Notes under the pieces: model-generated
Database searches by the model: none
Told to the model about the DNA's origin: nothing
Seen by the model: the letters and a program-made list of their open reading frames with translations, nothing else
Program-made: the position numbers and the translations under genes
Shown here: piece by piece, positions 21,939 to 32,948 of the stretch
Position numbering within the stretch: the stretch's first letter is position 1
Layout of the letters: each line of letters begins with the position of its first letter
DNA from: Harmonia axyridis
Lineage: Eukaryota; Arthropoda; Insecta; Coleoptera; Coccinellidae
Direction of reading: 5' to 3'
DNA length: 64,000 nucleotides
NCBI RefSeq assembly: GCF_914767665.1
Contig: NC_059502.1
Location: 33,932,812-33,996,811 of the forward strand

Positions 21939-22700
21939 TTATCATGTTTTATGTTGAGGCTGATTTGCCAACCGGTTATTTTAGTAAAAAACTGGTGAAA
22001 AGAATATTCCTTCATTAAGAGAAACTGTTGCATCTGGAGAAAATACAGTGTGGTGGTTGGTTTCATATATGCTTCTATGGACCTCATTACTGTAAGAAGA
22101 GCGTATCACTGTACGCGGAGTTAATTTCCAGCCACTCTTAGACGATTTCTAGTTTCATCTCATCGATGAAAATAGTAAAGAATTTCAGGACGACGCCGCT
22201 TCAAATTGAAGTGAAAATAATATATTCGCAATGTGGTGTGTTATCTTATTTTAAAATAATGAAACACTAATTAAATCACATTTTATTGAAGCCAAAAAGT
22301 TAATATAATAAATTGAACTGTCTCTCAGTGTTGCTAAAGGAATTCCTACAGGAAGCTATTTCTGAATATTCGACCCTAACTTTTCTCATCTTGTGTCTCT
22401 GAAACCTTCAAAACTTCCACAGAATAGTCATTCATCATAAAGAGCCGTCAGTCAACTAAAACTTCTACAAGAAATCATAATTCCATCATCATTCGTAACG
22501 AGCGCAATCACTTGTCAGACTAGATCCGGAATATTTGTTATTACATTATCGTCGTTCAGTTGGTACACCTAGAAACTAAGTTCCTGGAGGAGTTGGCGAG
22601 AGAACGGCACATCTCCACGTCAACAGCCGAGCACTTTGGAGGACATAATAAGATTGCCGCTCGGTGTGTAGCAATTAAAACGGACTAACGAATCGAAAAG

Positions 22701-22930
22701 ACATCAACCAGCACTTCGGGGGCGCAACTCGGTAGCAAATCGATTATCGCACCGGGGCAAATGTATTCATATATGCCGGGGGGTATGTCTGCGATCCTTG
22801 GGGTTGATTCGGGATCCGACCGGGATTTCGAGAGCCGTTTTCATTGTGCTTTTAGGTGGGTGATGGCATCCACGAAATATTTATGAACCCGTTGATGGAG
22901 ACAAAGGAGCTTCGGCTTCTTCACGTTTAT
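22701..22930. other. GC-richer unique block
   Basis: Directly after the array, with CAGCACTTCGGGGGCGCAAC, CCGGGGGGTATGTCTGCG and GATTCGGGATCCGACCGG. No transposon ends and no recognisable protein. Confidence 0.45.
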
Positions 22931-23913
22931 ATTTCGAAGGGCCGATTTTTGTTTAAAGTCCTGTTTTTTCTTGTTATATATCCCTTCGTGGCAGATTTAT
23001 ATGTCGACTGACGATATATTGTGGATATTGTCTATTTTCAATTTGTTTACACGTTTCATCTCATTGATTCTTGTTTTTTATGGTTGCTATTTCAGATTGA
23101 ATATTAAAATGAAATATGAACATTGAATATGTTATGTTCAACTAACACTTCACTCAATAAATCTCCAGCCTTACCAGTAAACACACAATTTGTTTTTTAA
23201 ATTCGATTTAATTCGTCAACATATTCACCTTCAAGAGTACTGAATATCACACTCCAACGCACCTCTGAATTTTTTAAATATTTTCTTCAGAAAGATTCGT
23301 CTTTGTCATTATAGGATAATTTTTGTTTCCTGGGGAACGCCACAATAGAAGTATAAGCTGTAAGAATATGCAATTTGACCATCGTTTTCATTGATTTGTG
23401 ACAAGGAGCATTATCAGTACACGAAACTCCTTCATCCTTTTTTCGAATAACAACAAATGAAGTACTCTCGGATAAATGGAGTTTTACACGGCTTTTGCAT
23501 ATTCAAGAAAGTTTTTATGTAGATACGCCGGTTTTATGTTGAATGAAATAATTGTGAAAAAATTCAGGGAAACGATTGAAATCATGAAATAATGTCTGAA
23601 AACTCAACAATTCTTATAGAAAAACCACCTATCCATAACTTCCGAGACAAATCACCCATAGTCAGGTACTAGAGCCATCGATGTTACTTTTATGTCGGTA
23701 TATGATATTGAAAGTTCTTTTTTGTTGATCAAGCATATCCCTCCCAAATTGTTCAACTGGAAAAGAGATCCAATAAATCGGGACGAATAATACAAATTTC
23801 GGTGCTGAACCAATTCCAGGCAATTTATTGATATTTTTTTCTATATGACCTTACACTACACTTGTGTGAAAAAAATACAAAAAGTTGGTGTTTGGCAAAA
23901 TTCTTAGAAATAC
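22931..23913. other. AT-rich intergenic stretch
   Basis: About 1 kb with no recognisable coding, RNA or repeat feature. Confidence 0.4.
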
Positions 23914-24244
23914 GGCTGGTTTCTGAAAGGCCAATCAACGTAAAATTCAACTTTACAGCTGTCAATTCTATAGTCAAGCGTCATTCGGATTGCTGAAAGT
24001 AAGGTTAATTCCTTTTATTTGAACATTCTGCCAGTTAACACAGTGGTCGAATATTACACGTAAATTGTACGCCAAGCGTCATTTTGGGTTTCTGAAACGC
24101 ATTTTGATTTTTTTTTCCAGGTTGAAAGCTTCTGATAACATAGATTAGTTAATTTTACACTGTACAACATTCCAGGAACCCCAATGGATTTGCATTCGCA
24201 GTTAAGTTGAACAATGATTTAATCAGTCTTTCAGAAACCGGGGG
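23914..24244. mobile_element. MITE with GGTTTCTGAAAGG ends, copy 1
   Basis: A non-coding unit of about 330 bp bounded by GGTTTCTGAAAGGCCAATCA and the inverted GATTTAATCAGTCTTTCAGA, then AACCGG. A second copy of the same length and order lies at 58343-58692. The ends are imperfect inverted repeats. The insertion sits at the left boundary of the inverted-repeat element that follows and seems to have removed its end. Confidence 0.8.
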
Positions 24245-25250
24245 GTCTCATAGTTTTCTTATTTTTAGCTCAATTATCGAAACTGTCAGTAAACTATAGA
24301 TATATATATATATATATAATCTTTATCCCATTTGTTACCTTTCGGTGTATGGGTAAACTATAGATGAAATTATTAATTTCAATTTGCATTTTCAATTTTT
24401 TGTTAAGTGCTGGCTGTCTGTTCACTTTATGAGTTTAATCAGAAGTTCGTTGGTGAACCCTAATTTTGAAACATCCTTCGGAATTAATTCGAGCTAAAAA
24501 TTTTTCCAAATTCTCAATTTTCATCAAGAATCATTCTGTCTCGAAATTTTGGTTTTTGATTCAAGGTTTCAAGCGCACTAGATCATTTTTAAGAGATTAC
24601 CCAATTTTGAAGGAATAAAGAACTTTTTACGATATGGTTTTGCTCATTGTGGCATAATGTCAGTACGAAAGCTCAGTATGAGTCTACCAATAAAAAAGCA
24701 ACAATGTGTTGTTCAGTTACAATGATAATCAATTAGTTCAAAATTTATTTATGCAAACTTATTGAATTCAAGTAAAAAATCAGAGCATGTCGATATGATG
24801 TAGCGTGAAAAACTAAACTGAACTTTTTGTTTAATTCAGATGAATATTTTTTCATTTACTTCAGGAAAATTTCATTTCTTAAAACAAACTTCTGATAACA
24901 AGTTGATTTTTCTCTTAAAAATGAACTTATGCACTTGAATCCTAAAACAAAAGGTTGAAAAGAAATGGATCTTAATGAAGCTTGGTAATTCTAAAAAAAT
25001 AGATATCGAAATTATTCCACAGGCTGTTCTAACTCAGGGCTCAGAAACAAACTTCTGATTAACCCTGTATATTGAACAATGAGCCTGCACTTAACAAAAT
25101 ATTGAATATGCAAATTATACCAATTTCTTCCACGATTACGGAAAAGAATGTTGTTAATTGAGCTAAAGATAAGAAAAGTATGAGACTTCATATCTTACTA
25201 AATATCAACTTGTTGCGTTTATATGCACCTGAGTGTAAAATTTTTTTCTA
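24245..25250. mobile_element. inverted-repeat element, CAGGTGCA end
   Basis: The left arm (24245-24640: TCTCATAGTTTTCTTATTTT, TAGCTCAATTATCG, TAATCAGAAGTTCG) is complementary to the right arm (about 24860-25245), which ends at the minus-strand motif CTCAGGTGCATATAAACGCA. Left-arm sequence also matches 13.3-13.6 kb. The left terminus itself is missing, replaced by the MITE. A short duplicated piece (GTAAACTATAGAT, twice) brackets an AT microsatellite in the left arm. No coding capacity. Confidence 0.65.
24298..24318. repeat. AT dinucleotide microsatellite
   Basis: A run of about ten AT units within the left arm of the inverted-repeat element. Confidence 0.9.
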
Positions 25251-26205
25251 ATTGAATTTGACTGATTTCTTCTAACTGCATTGAAAAGAAATATAATTTT
25301 TTTTATAATAACTAATGATTTTATATTCAGCAATACGTAAAAGTGTTATTTCCAGATGTTTAAATATGTAAGAACATCACATCCGTATACAAAAATGATA
25401 TACATGATTCGAAAATAACACTCAAACGCAATAAAATCCCAAATGGAGGAGAATTTTGGAAGAATTAGAGATTTTCCGTTAAAAGGTAGAAAAGATTCAT
25501 TTCATATACAGAAGTTGCAAATGAACGTATTTGTAGTGGGAAGATTTTTTCAAATCCGTTCAAAACTTTCCATAAATATACTTATAAACATATAGATCAA
25601 AATTATTCTGAAAGTAAAAGCGTTATTGTTAGGCTGAATATAATCTTCTACCCAAATTTGTAATGCCTCACATCTACGCGTAGAATATGATAAAACCTAA
25701 AAACTTCCATCCAAATAAATAAGAATTATCATCATATATGAAGTTTTCACAGGAAGGCGCCGAATGAATGGTCCATAAATATCAGATAACGAAAAAATAT
25801 TAATTTCAGATTTCTCGGGAATATCTGTATCACGAGTTCTGCCTCTCTTTTCCAGGAGATAACTTTTCAGCGATTCGATGATGCCGAAACTCGAAAGTTT
25901 GATACAAACTCCGTGAACCGAACCAGAAAATAAATTCTTCCGATTTTGTCTTCAGTGGTCGCGGTGGAATCTAGAAAATAAATGTTTTCGCTGGCGTCTT
26001 CAGCGAAAAAAAGTCTAACCATTCCATCTCCAGTTTCCTGAATGAAGATACAACATCGAATATTCTGTTTCTCTTTTTTTCCATAGAACACATCGAAATA
26101 CATCAATGTAGTGTGTATGCTTTGTTTATTATTCATCTATGGCAGACAGCCAATTCACGTATTAGATGTTATTAAATGATGTTGTAATCATTTAATGATT
26201 AAAGA
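25251..26205. other. AT-rich intergenic stretch
   Basis: An 89-codon minus-strand frame (25867-26136) is open, but its product is unrecognised and the codons look like random AT-rich sequence. Nothing else stands out. Confidence 0.4.
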
Positions 26206-26394
26206 GAGGCCAAGAGTGCTGTGGGGAAATGAGAGTGGATTTTCTGTGATTACAAGTAGCGATTAAATTGTACCGCGTACCATTTTATTAACATTTTGGT
26301 TTACTTACTTTGAATTTGGGAACTTAATGGTACAAGCTAAGCGCTACTTGTAATCACTGAAAATCTACTCTAATTTCCCCACAACATTCTTGAC
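26206..26394. mobile_element. foldback MITE, about 190 bp
   Basis: The left arm GGCCAAGAGTGCTGTGGGGA then GATTACAAGTAGCG is matched by the inverted right arm (CGCTACTTGTAATCACTGAA, ending TTCTTGACC). Arms are about 55-60 bp with a loop of roughly 70 bp. No coding capacity. I see no clear target duplication. Confidence 0.75.
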
Positions 26395-26539
26395 CACGAA
26401 TTTAATGAATGCACGTTACAACGGGGTGGGCAAAATGCGTTTACTAGTGAGGAAATCTTTAGAATTATTGGATCATTTACAGTAAGGTAATTCTAGGGCA
26501 AAACATTTCAGCAAATTAGCCTACCAGAAGCAAGGTATC

Positions 26540-26890
26540 AACACTAACACTGCCGCAAAAATCTACAATTTGCCGCCCATTACTAGAGTATTCACAACCA
26601 ATATACAGAAGATGTAAAAGACCAGCATTAGGAAATGTCGAAAAAGCAGAAACAACAGCGCTTAAAAAGATTACAAAAATGAGGCACCCAAATAATATAG
26701 ACAACAATCCATCAAACGTTTTACTCTATTCAATATTCAAGCACCAAGATTGAACCAATAAGATCCAGACTAAATAAACTATTAACCAGATTTGTTGAAA
26801 ACTCCGAAAACAAGACGATGTATTAGCCCTCTACCAAGATGATAACAATCACAAGTCCTCAAGAACACACCCAATAAAAACCTTATTCAA
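26540..26890 (+). pseudogene. Jockey-like LINE ORF2 C-terminal fragment
   Basis: One frame reads CRPLLEYSQPIYRRCKRPAL, GNVEKAETTALKRLQKMRHP and NNIDNNPSNVLLYSIFKHQD before a stop. This matches the C-terminal region of Jockey-type elements, where the usual wording is CRPLLEYG, then VAE..A.RKI, then RHPNNPL.NPSNELLY. Both ends are lost. It cannot encode polymerase activity because the YADD region is absent. Confidence 0.7.
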
Positions 26891-27184
26891 AACATTTAGA
26901 AATTAACATATTTTTTGTGTTTTTTTATTTTTACCAGAAATGTCAAAATAATGTAACTAAAAGAATGGGCTGAAGGACCCAAATTCGAAGATCATTTGCC
27001 CCGCAATAAATGATAGTTTTTTATCTATTTCCTGCAGACCATTTTTCATATGTAGATGTAAAAGTAGATGATAAAAAGAATTATAATTCTTCACTACGAC
27101 ATTTTGAAGATATGACATGAATTTTTGATTTTTTAAAGTTATAATCGTCAGTATTATTGAAGTTTTTGATCACTCGTGTTCCAA
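26891..27184. other. AT-rich intergenic stretch
   Basis: Nothing recognised. Confidence 0.35.
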
Positions 27185-27440
27185 ACTGATCGCTCTATCA
27201 TTTCGTCAGAAAATGTCTGTATTTGTCGAACTCTGAACCAGGAATGGTCTCAAACGATGGTAATGAAAGCGTCCCCAAATTTAGTTATGTCTATCTAGCC
27301 GTAGATACAATAACTGCCAAATGAAAATATCTAGAAACTTGAAATATTCAGAATCTTCCTCTAGACACGCATAATAGAATTTGAGGACGAATTCGTCATA
27401 AACAAGTCACACCTTATCATTCGAGACCATTTCCGGTTCC
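27185..27440. repeat. dispersed repeat family, copy at 27.2 kb
   Basis: Counterpart of the copy at 13.01-13.21 kb (shared ATCGCTCTAT.ATTTCGTCA, TCTCAAACGA and CTA.CCGTA.A). It extends further, to GAGGACGAATTCGTCAT and TCATTCGAGACCATTTCCGG, which resemble the stretch near 2.2 kb and the starts of the 7.9/8.5-kb duplication. Confidence 0.55.
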
Positions 27441-29665
27441 TCTGCTGAGTTTTATATGCAGTACCAAAATTATTTGCACTGACAGAGGCCTATACGCAAT
27501 TCCACCATGACCTGAAGCTCAGCTCACACCAGCTTCAAGAGCTACATTCTTTGATTTAGCAAGACCAGGAGTGTTCCTACAGGGGATTATTCTATTGTCT
27601 AACTACCATTATTGGACTGCTGTCTCTAATTCTGATCCATTCAGAAGACTGACATTTTGTCTATTTACTAACTTAAATTCACAATTTTCCGACGTTACTT
27701 ATTTCGAGCGTTGAAAGGTATGTTTCTAAATTGATTATTGTTGGCAAATTATCCGAAGGTTTGGCAATGCGACAGGCATTAAAATTATTCAGTACTGTCA
27801 TCTGTCCCACCTTCTTTTTCTATTCAATTAAATATTGTAGAGGGGACTAGGCAGGGTTGATAAAATTTCTACAAAATTGTAAATAAAAAAATTGTGTTCA
27901 ACATTTACCGATCCATTTATGTCAGAATGAAATTTAAGGACTTCGCTTAAAAGTTTAGCAATATTAAATAACTGAAAATTGAACTTTCAACCTTGATTAT
28001 GAGTTCTTGAAGTTTTCGATGCAAAGTGTCTCATACCTCCATGGGAGGCTTGATACAATAAAAGGGATTCTTGATACAATAAGAAATTTAAGGTACGAGC
28101 AATAATAAGATATCCATCTTTCATTATCATAACACTACCTAATTGCTACAAAATTCGCAAGTATTATTATTTTAATACTGACAGTTGCATGGGCTGATTG
28201 ACACTCCATTTCCTGATGGAGATGACGATCCAGCTTGCATTCACAGCAATTCATTATTTTCGGCGTTCTTCAGAAAATTGATCTTTTTCATTTCATTCCT
28301 CAGGATCCAAGTTATCAAACACATTTTTTTTTGTTTTTGCATTTTTGTTTATAACTTTTCTTTTGAGGGGAGGAGGACCTCCCTAGAAGACAATTTTAGA
28401 AAATATAAAGACGTAAACATATTATGATATTCGATCAAAGATCTGCAATACTGGCGTCTATGTTCTAAATGATATGCGCCTCAAGAATAAAGTAATGAAT
28501 TTCTTTAGGTTTTGTTGATAAAGAGATGATGCCTTACGTTTGTTATACAAATTCTTACATCTTATATGTAGAAAACACACTTTAAGCTCAAAAACTTTTG
28601 TTCGTAACGCGATCATTGCTAGAATTCAACTGATACTATTTCCACACTCATAGAGGCAATGCATGCAATTACGCCTTCTTTGAAAAACAGAGGCGGGAAA
28701 TTTGAACGTGTATCAAACCTCCTCTTATATCAACCTTCCCCAGTCTCCTCTATACATCATTGACAGTGTGAGTGAAATCCTCAATTATATTTGATCACAA
28801 GGACCCCTCGTTTCATCTGAATTTAAAATATTTGGATGGCGTGGGTTCCTCAATGTACATTCGCATAAAAATTCCACATCCGTTAACAACAAGCAGCGCT
28901 CCGAAAGCAATAATGAGTTTTCCCGGGTAGTTCAGACATTCCAACCTAGACAGGAAAACCAATCTATGAATCACGTTTAGTGTGAATTCCCTGGTGCCAA
29001 TTTTGTAACATTACACTATGCACTGCTGCCAATTAATCATGTTCCCTGGGTAGTAAAGGATAGATACTTGACATGCGGATTGCATCTGACTACGCTGCAA
29101 TCTAAATTGGATAATATATCTTCGGATGCAGCTCATAAACTCGAAGTGATAATTTAATCTATTATCCCGTGCTAATGATCAGTTTTAATTAACACGCAGA
29201 CTAATATTCAAATAGCGTTTCATTAACTTTCGATTTAATCCCAACAGGGTGCAACTGAATTGATGAGCTACTGTTATTAGATGTTCCTGTGAAATCTGGA
29301 ATATTCACATTGAGTTCTCAGTTTTCAATATTGAAAAATAAATAACTGTCTCATGTATTTCGATATTAAAAATGTTGGATTTTTGATGTGAAAAAAGTCT
29401 GCCGGACATTCATTTACGAAATATTATAGTTTCCAACTAATGAATATAAATAAGGCACAAAACAGCTTATGGTCTCTTTCATGAGTCTCAGCGTCTAAGT
29501 GTACGATTATTGTTAGAGGGCTCAACCTACTGAGGAACTTCTCCTGCGGCCTCTACGCTCGTAACCCTCTTATTGGATTGAGTTGACTTCGACCCCGTTG
29601 TCAATCGTTAAAACCTCAGTTTTCATCATATGAGATTTTAAGGTAATCTAGATGATGAACGTAAA
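27441..29665. other. intergenic; GC-richer block 28780-29290
   Basis: No gene is recognised. The block at about 28780-29290 is less AT-rich (CAAGCAGCGCTCCGAAAGC, GTTTTCCCGGGTAGTTC) and contains homeodomain-like cores (CAATTAATCATG, TTTTAATTAACACGC). It shows no transposon features. The rest is AT-rich and featureless, apart from an 80-codon plus-strand frame (28185-28427) I cannot assign. Confidence 0.4.
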
Positions 29666-29669
29666 TGCC

Positions 29670-30412
29670 AACACTGGAGATGATTTTGTTAAAAAAAGCA
29701 TACAAGAGTATTTTATGTATGAATAATCGATGCAAAATGGTGGAGGTGTCGGTTATCCGAATGAGCGGTCGTGTGAAACTGTTATTTCTCTAATTACAGA
29801 ACAAATAATTTTATGTATCAATTGATGCGTTTGAGCCGCGCACTGCGAGAAAAACGGCCACAATACTCCGACAGGCACGACAAAGTTATTTTGCAACATG
29901 ACAATGCTCGCCCACATGTTGCACAGCCGGTGAAAACATATTTAGAAACGCTCAAATGGAAAGTCTTACCCCACCCGCCGTATAGTCCAGACATTGCTCC
30001 GTCTGATTACCATCTCTTCAGATCGATGACGCATGGCCTGGCTGACCAGCACTTCCATTCCTACGAGGAAGCCAAAAAATGGGTGGATGACTGGATAGAG
30101 GCCAAACCGGTCGAATTTTTTCGCAACGGGATTCGTATGTTGCCAGAAAGATGGGGAAAAGTTGTAGCTAGCGATGGCCAATACTTTCAATAATTCATTT
30201 GTAACCATTTTTTCACAATAAAGGCTCAAAATTTGAAAAAAAACGGGAAAGACTTATTCACACACCTTATAATTAGAGAGATAACATTTTTTTCACGGCC
30301 GCTCATTCGGATAACCGACACCTCCACCATTTTGCATCGACTATTCATACATAAAATACTCTTGTTTGCTTTTTATAACAGAATTTGTGTTCATCTCCAG
30401 TGATACAAAAGT
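29670..30412. mobile_element. foldback element carrying a mariner fragment in its loop
   Basis: The left arm (about 29675-29803) contains ACAAGAGTATTTTATGTATG, GATGCAAAATGGTGGAGGTG and TCGGTTATCCGAATGAGCGG. The right arm (about 30270-30405) is its complement with few changes. Arms are about 130 bp. Between them lies a mariner fragment whose right terminal repeat (minus-strand AGGTGTGTGAATAAGTCTTT) abuts the arm at a TA. The left mariner end is absent. The mariner therefore probably inserted near the loop of an older foldback and then lost its 5' half. Confidence 0.8.
29813..30193 (+). pseudogene. mariner transposase C-terminal fragment
   Basis: An open frame of 126 codons covering the catalytic half of a DD34D mariner transposase: LMRLSRALREKRPQYSDRHD, KVILQHDNARPHVAQPVKTY, LETLKWKVLPHPPYSPDIAP, SDYHLFRSMTHGLADQHF and MLPERWGKVVASDGQYFQ. 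The second Asp (QHDN) and third Asp (APSDYH) are kept with exactly 34 residues between them. The helix-turn-helix domain and the first catalytic Asp (TGDE) are missing because the element is 5'-truncated. This is the best preserved mariner catalytic segment in the window, suggesting a younger loss than in the 19-22 kb copies. Confidence 0.9.
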
Positions 30413-30580
30413 TTTTCAATGATAATCAGAGCGAAAAACATCAAAGATCTAATTAATTCTCGTATAGAAATATTCGCCAATTCAAGGTATCATTTCATGT
30501 GAAGAATTTCGTGAAACATTTATTTTGAATTATGAAAAGCTTGTATATTTATTTCATTAATAATTAATGTATCAATTTCA

Positions 30581-30975
30581 AGGGGAGTATCATTTTCATT
30601 TCATTAACACTTCTATTGTTCTTTACTCTCATCATCTCTCTAACTTTCTATGAATCAATAACAATCACGTCACATTTGGCTAACCAGTCGGAAGTCCGAG
30701 CATTTCATGGAGTTTTTTAGATTTAGCCAGGGAAACAAAAGCAGACTCCAACCATTCTCGACAGATTTTTTCCGTTCTATAGATGAGTGAGCAGATCCAG
30801 ATTGTTCTTTCCAATAAGTTTTATAATTTCTGTTGAAACCAGAAGTCCAATCAATTTTCATATTTCAGGATTTTTGTCTTGGATTCCAAGAGGAATATCA
30901 TTTTCATTTCATTGACACTTCTTTTGTTCTTTACTCTCATCATCTCTCTAACCATCTATGAATCAATAACCTGTC
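30581..30975. repeat. direct repeat pair, about 90 bp, 307 bp apart
   Basis: GTATCATTTTCATTTCATTA then TCTTTACTCTCATCATCTC at 30586-30650 recurs as ATATCATTTTCATTTCATTG and the same TCTTTACTCTCATCATCTC at 30893-30955, followed in both by CTATGAATCAATAAC. The spacer (30670-30870) has a 63-codon minus frame without recognisable family. Confidence 0.75.
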
Positions 30976-31479
30976 ATCACGCCTCTCCTCACCTCAAGCT
31001 CACCGCTCATTTTCATCATCCAATCCTCTCTTATAAATATATGTTTTCCCTGTATTTGTTGTCATCTTCAATCTTTATGTTCTTCAGGAGTCCTTTAGTT
31101 TTGAAGTTTCTCCAGTCATTCATTGTTCATTATGCCACTTGTGGTTTACCTTCAACGTGTACTTCAGAATTTTGGAATATCAGCTTTAATCTGATCGAAA
31201 GCTCGTTTCTTGAACAATCAATGATAAAAAAGGGTTGACATTTAAAATTTAAGTAAGCATTTCAATTGGCCTAAAAACTTTGACATACAAATTTTATAAC
31301 AGAGAGAGAGAGCACCTTATATATTCAGTGTCAACAATGCAGACACAACAATGTAGGATCCAGTTATTATTCCCTGTAACGAATTGAGATGGTCAACCGG
31401 ATGCTTGGAGACCTATTAGTTTCTTTTAGTGTCGAGGGCATGACAGTTTCAATCGATTTACAGGGAACGAATTGTTATT
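30976..31479. other. AT-rich intergenic stretch
   Basis: An open plus-strand frame (30879-31238) starts within the repeat and has no recognisable product. A short AG run lies near 31302. Confidence 0.35.
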
Positions 31480-32200
31480 GTACATAATGTAAAAAGGATG
31501 TGTAATTCTTCGGGGTGTCGAAGAATGTGTCATGTCGGTTGTGAAATTTAAGAGATTTACTGGGGTTGGGAAAGTTCTAGAACAAGACGGTTGTACCAGA
31601 TGTTGTACCACATCTGTTTATCAGGTTCTAGTCCTTCTAGAATATTCGATTTCCAGGAATCCGCGAAGATCTTTGGGGCGGTACGTCAAAAGCTCTTATT
31701 GGACTAGGGGGATGGTACCTTCTCCTAAGGGTGTGGTCAAACCGAGAGAAGGGAGGTCTATATTCGAGAGAGGGTAGTTCCAATCGGCAGAGAGCACAGT
31801 TCAAATTAAGCCGAAGACGGGTACAGTTCAAATTAAACCGAAGACGGGTACAGATGGTACAGTTTAACTTAAGTCGAAGTAAGAGTAAGTTCGGTCGGTG
31901 AACTTAAGACGTACGACGTGAAGACGGTTCGCGGACTAGATTAAGACGAGCCGCGAACAAATCAAAAACGAGACGACCGAAAACTTGAAGTACGACAAAG
32001 ACGTGATAAACGAAGACGTTTCGAGTAATTAAACTAGAGTTAAAGACGAAATTCAGTACCGTAGTGAGAAACTTGTAATTAAGACGTAATTAGGATCTTC
32101 TCAATACTGAGTTTTACTGTTTTTAATTGTGACTTTGTAAATAGATGTAAATAATTCAAAAGAGTTTAATTATTACAAATCCAACAAAGTCACGGAGAAA
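31480..32200 (+). mobile_element. LTR-like segment (possible solo LTR)
   Basis: About 0.7 kb with the look of an LTR. An 8-bp-stem hairpin lies near the start (ATTCTTCG..CGAAGAAT, 31505-31526). The middle has many AAGACG motifs. The 3' part is promoter/terminator-like (GTTTTTAATTGTGACTTTG, TAAATAGATG) and ends near ATTACAAATCCAACA. I found no second copy, primer site or coding region, and the exact ends are uncertain. It could be a solo LTR left by recombination, or other repeat DNA. Confidence 0.4.
31796..31850. repeat. two tandem 27-28-bp units
   Basis: CAGTTCAAATTAAGCCGAAG then ACGGGTA, immediately followed by CAGTTCAAATTAAACCGAAG then ACGGGTA. A third, degraded unit (CAGTTTAACTTAAGTCGAAG) follows at about 31860. 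Confidence 0.85.
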
Positions 32201-32439
32201 AAGACGAAAGGCCAGGTAATCGAATCATACCTCTAGACGATGGATTAACCAAGCTTACATTCAGGCAAAAAAAAATCTAGAAAACAGAAACAAAAGTGAT
32301 ACTTCCCAATTAACCAAACCGAAATAAAGACTATTCACAAGTAATTTTAAGCAGTAAAAGTAATCCGATAGTAAACGCCCGCCTTCTATCGGATTCCATT
32401 AGCACTAAATCAGATCAGTCTGCTGTTTGATCTCCTCAC
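32201..32439. other. intergenic stretch after the LTR-like segment
   Basis: No gene recognised. It may belong to the same element as the LTR-like segment, but no primer binding site or reading frame supports that. Confidence 0.3.
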
Positions 32440-32800
32440 AATTTCCCCAACGACAAACCGATCCTCGGCCGCGAACTCCTGTTATCCCACACGACCGTGG
32501 GCGAGGGTAAAAACATCAATTAGACCGGGATGGGGTTAATTGATTGTAGTTTTTGCATCCCGACTGGGAGCGACTCATCGATCAGGCCGGGGACATTTCG
32601 GAAAAGTGATCGCTCAAGCTAATGATTTCACACTTGGGACGACGCAGCTGTTTGTCAACTGCTTCTGCGACGCGACGCCGGCAAGGCGTTTATTATGGTT
32701 TAATTGTTTCTACAGCGGAGTTTCGGATATATACGGAGAGTTGCCAGCCGAAGCGGAAAAACCTACAAAGAGAATGACGTGAAGCGTTTAATCAGGACGT
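32440..32800. other. GC-richer unique block
   Basis: Clearly less AT-rich than the surroundings (CGATCCTCGGCCGCGAACTC, CACGACCGTGGGCGAGGG, CGACGCGACGCCGGCAAGGC). It includes GGGGTTAATTGATTG, a homeodomain-type core. No transposon termini. An 80-codon plus frame (32540-32782) is unrecognised. Candidate conserved regulatory element or exon. Confidence 0.45.
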
Positions 32801-32948
32801 ATATATAAGAGTCAACGTGAATTATTTTTTTAAGGTTTCGGTGCACTTTGGGTTTACTCTTTTTATTTATGGGGGCGTTACATCGTGTCTTCTAAATTTT
32901 CAAGTTTATGGGATATCAAAAGGTTTTGGGTTTCGAAGCCAGTATATA

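Larger units (their letters stand above)
19938..22700 (+). repeat. tandem array: mariner 3' half plus flank, three units
   Basis: Three head-to-tail units share one structure: mariner 3' half starting at GCCGAGCATTGAAAGACAAA, then a unique flank F, then a segment A running from TTCAAAACTTCCACAGAATA to AATCGAAAAG. Unit 1 (19938-20316) has lost the middle and jumps from GTTGCAAAAGTGG straight into A. Unit 2 is 20317-21512 and unit 3 is 21513-22700. The A segment starts at 20032, 21226 and 22407, giving periods of about 1194 and 1181 bp. After unit 3 the sequence continues into unique DNA (ACATCAACCAGCACTTC), so the A boundary is the breakpoint. Unequal duplication of a mariner and its flank explains it. 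Confidence 0.85.
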
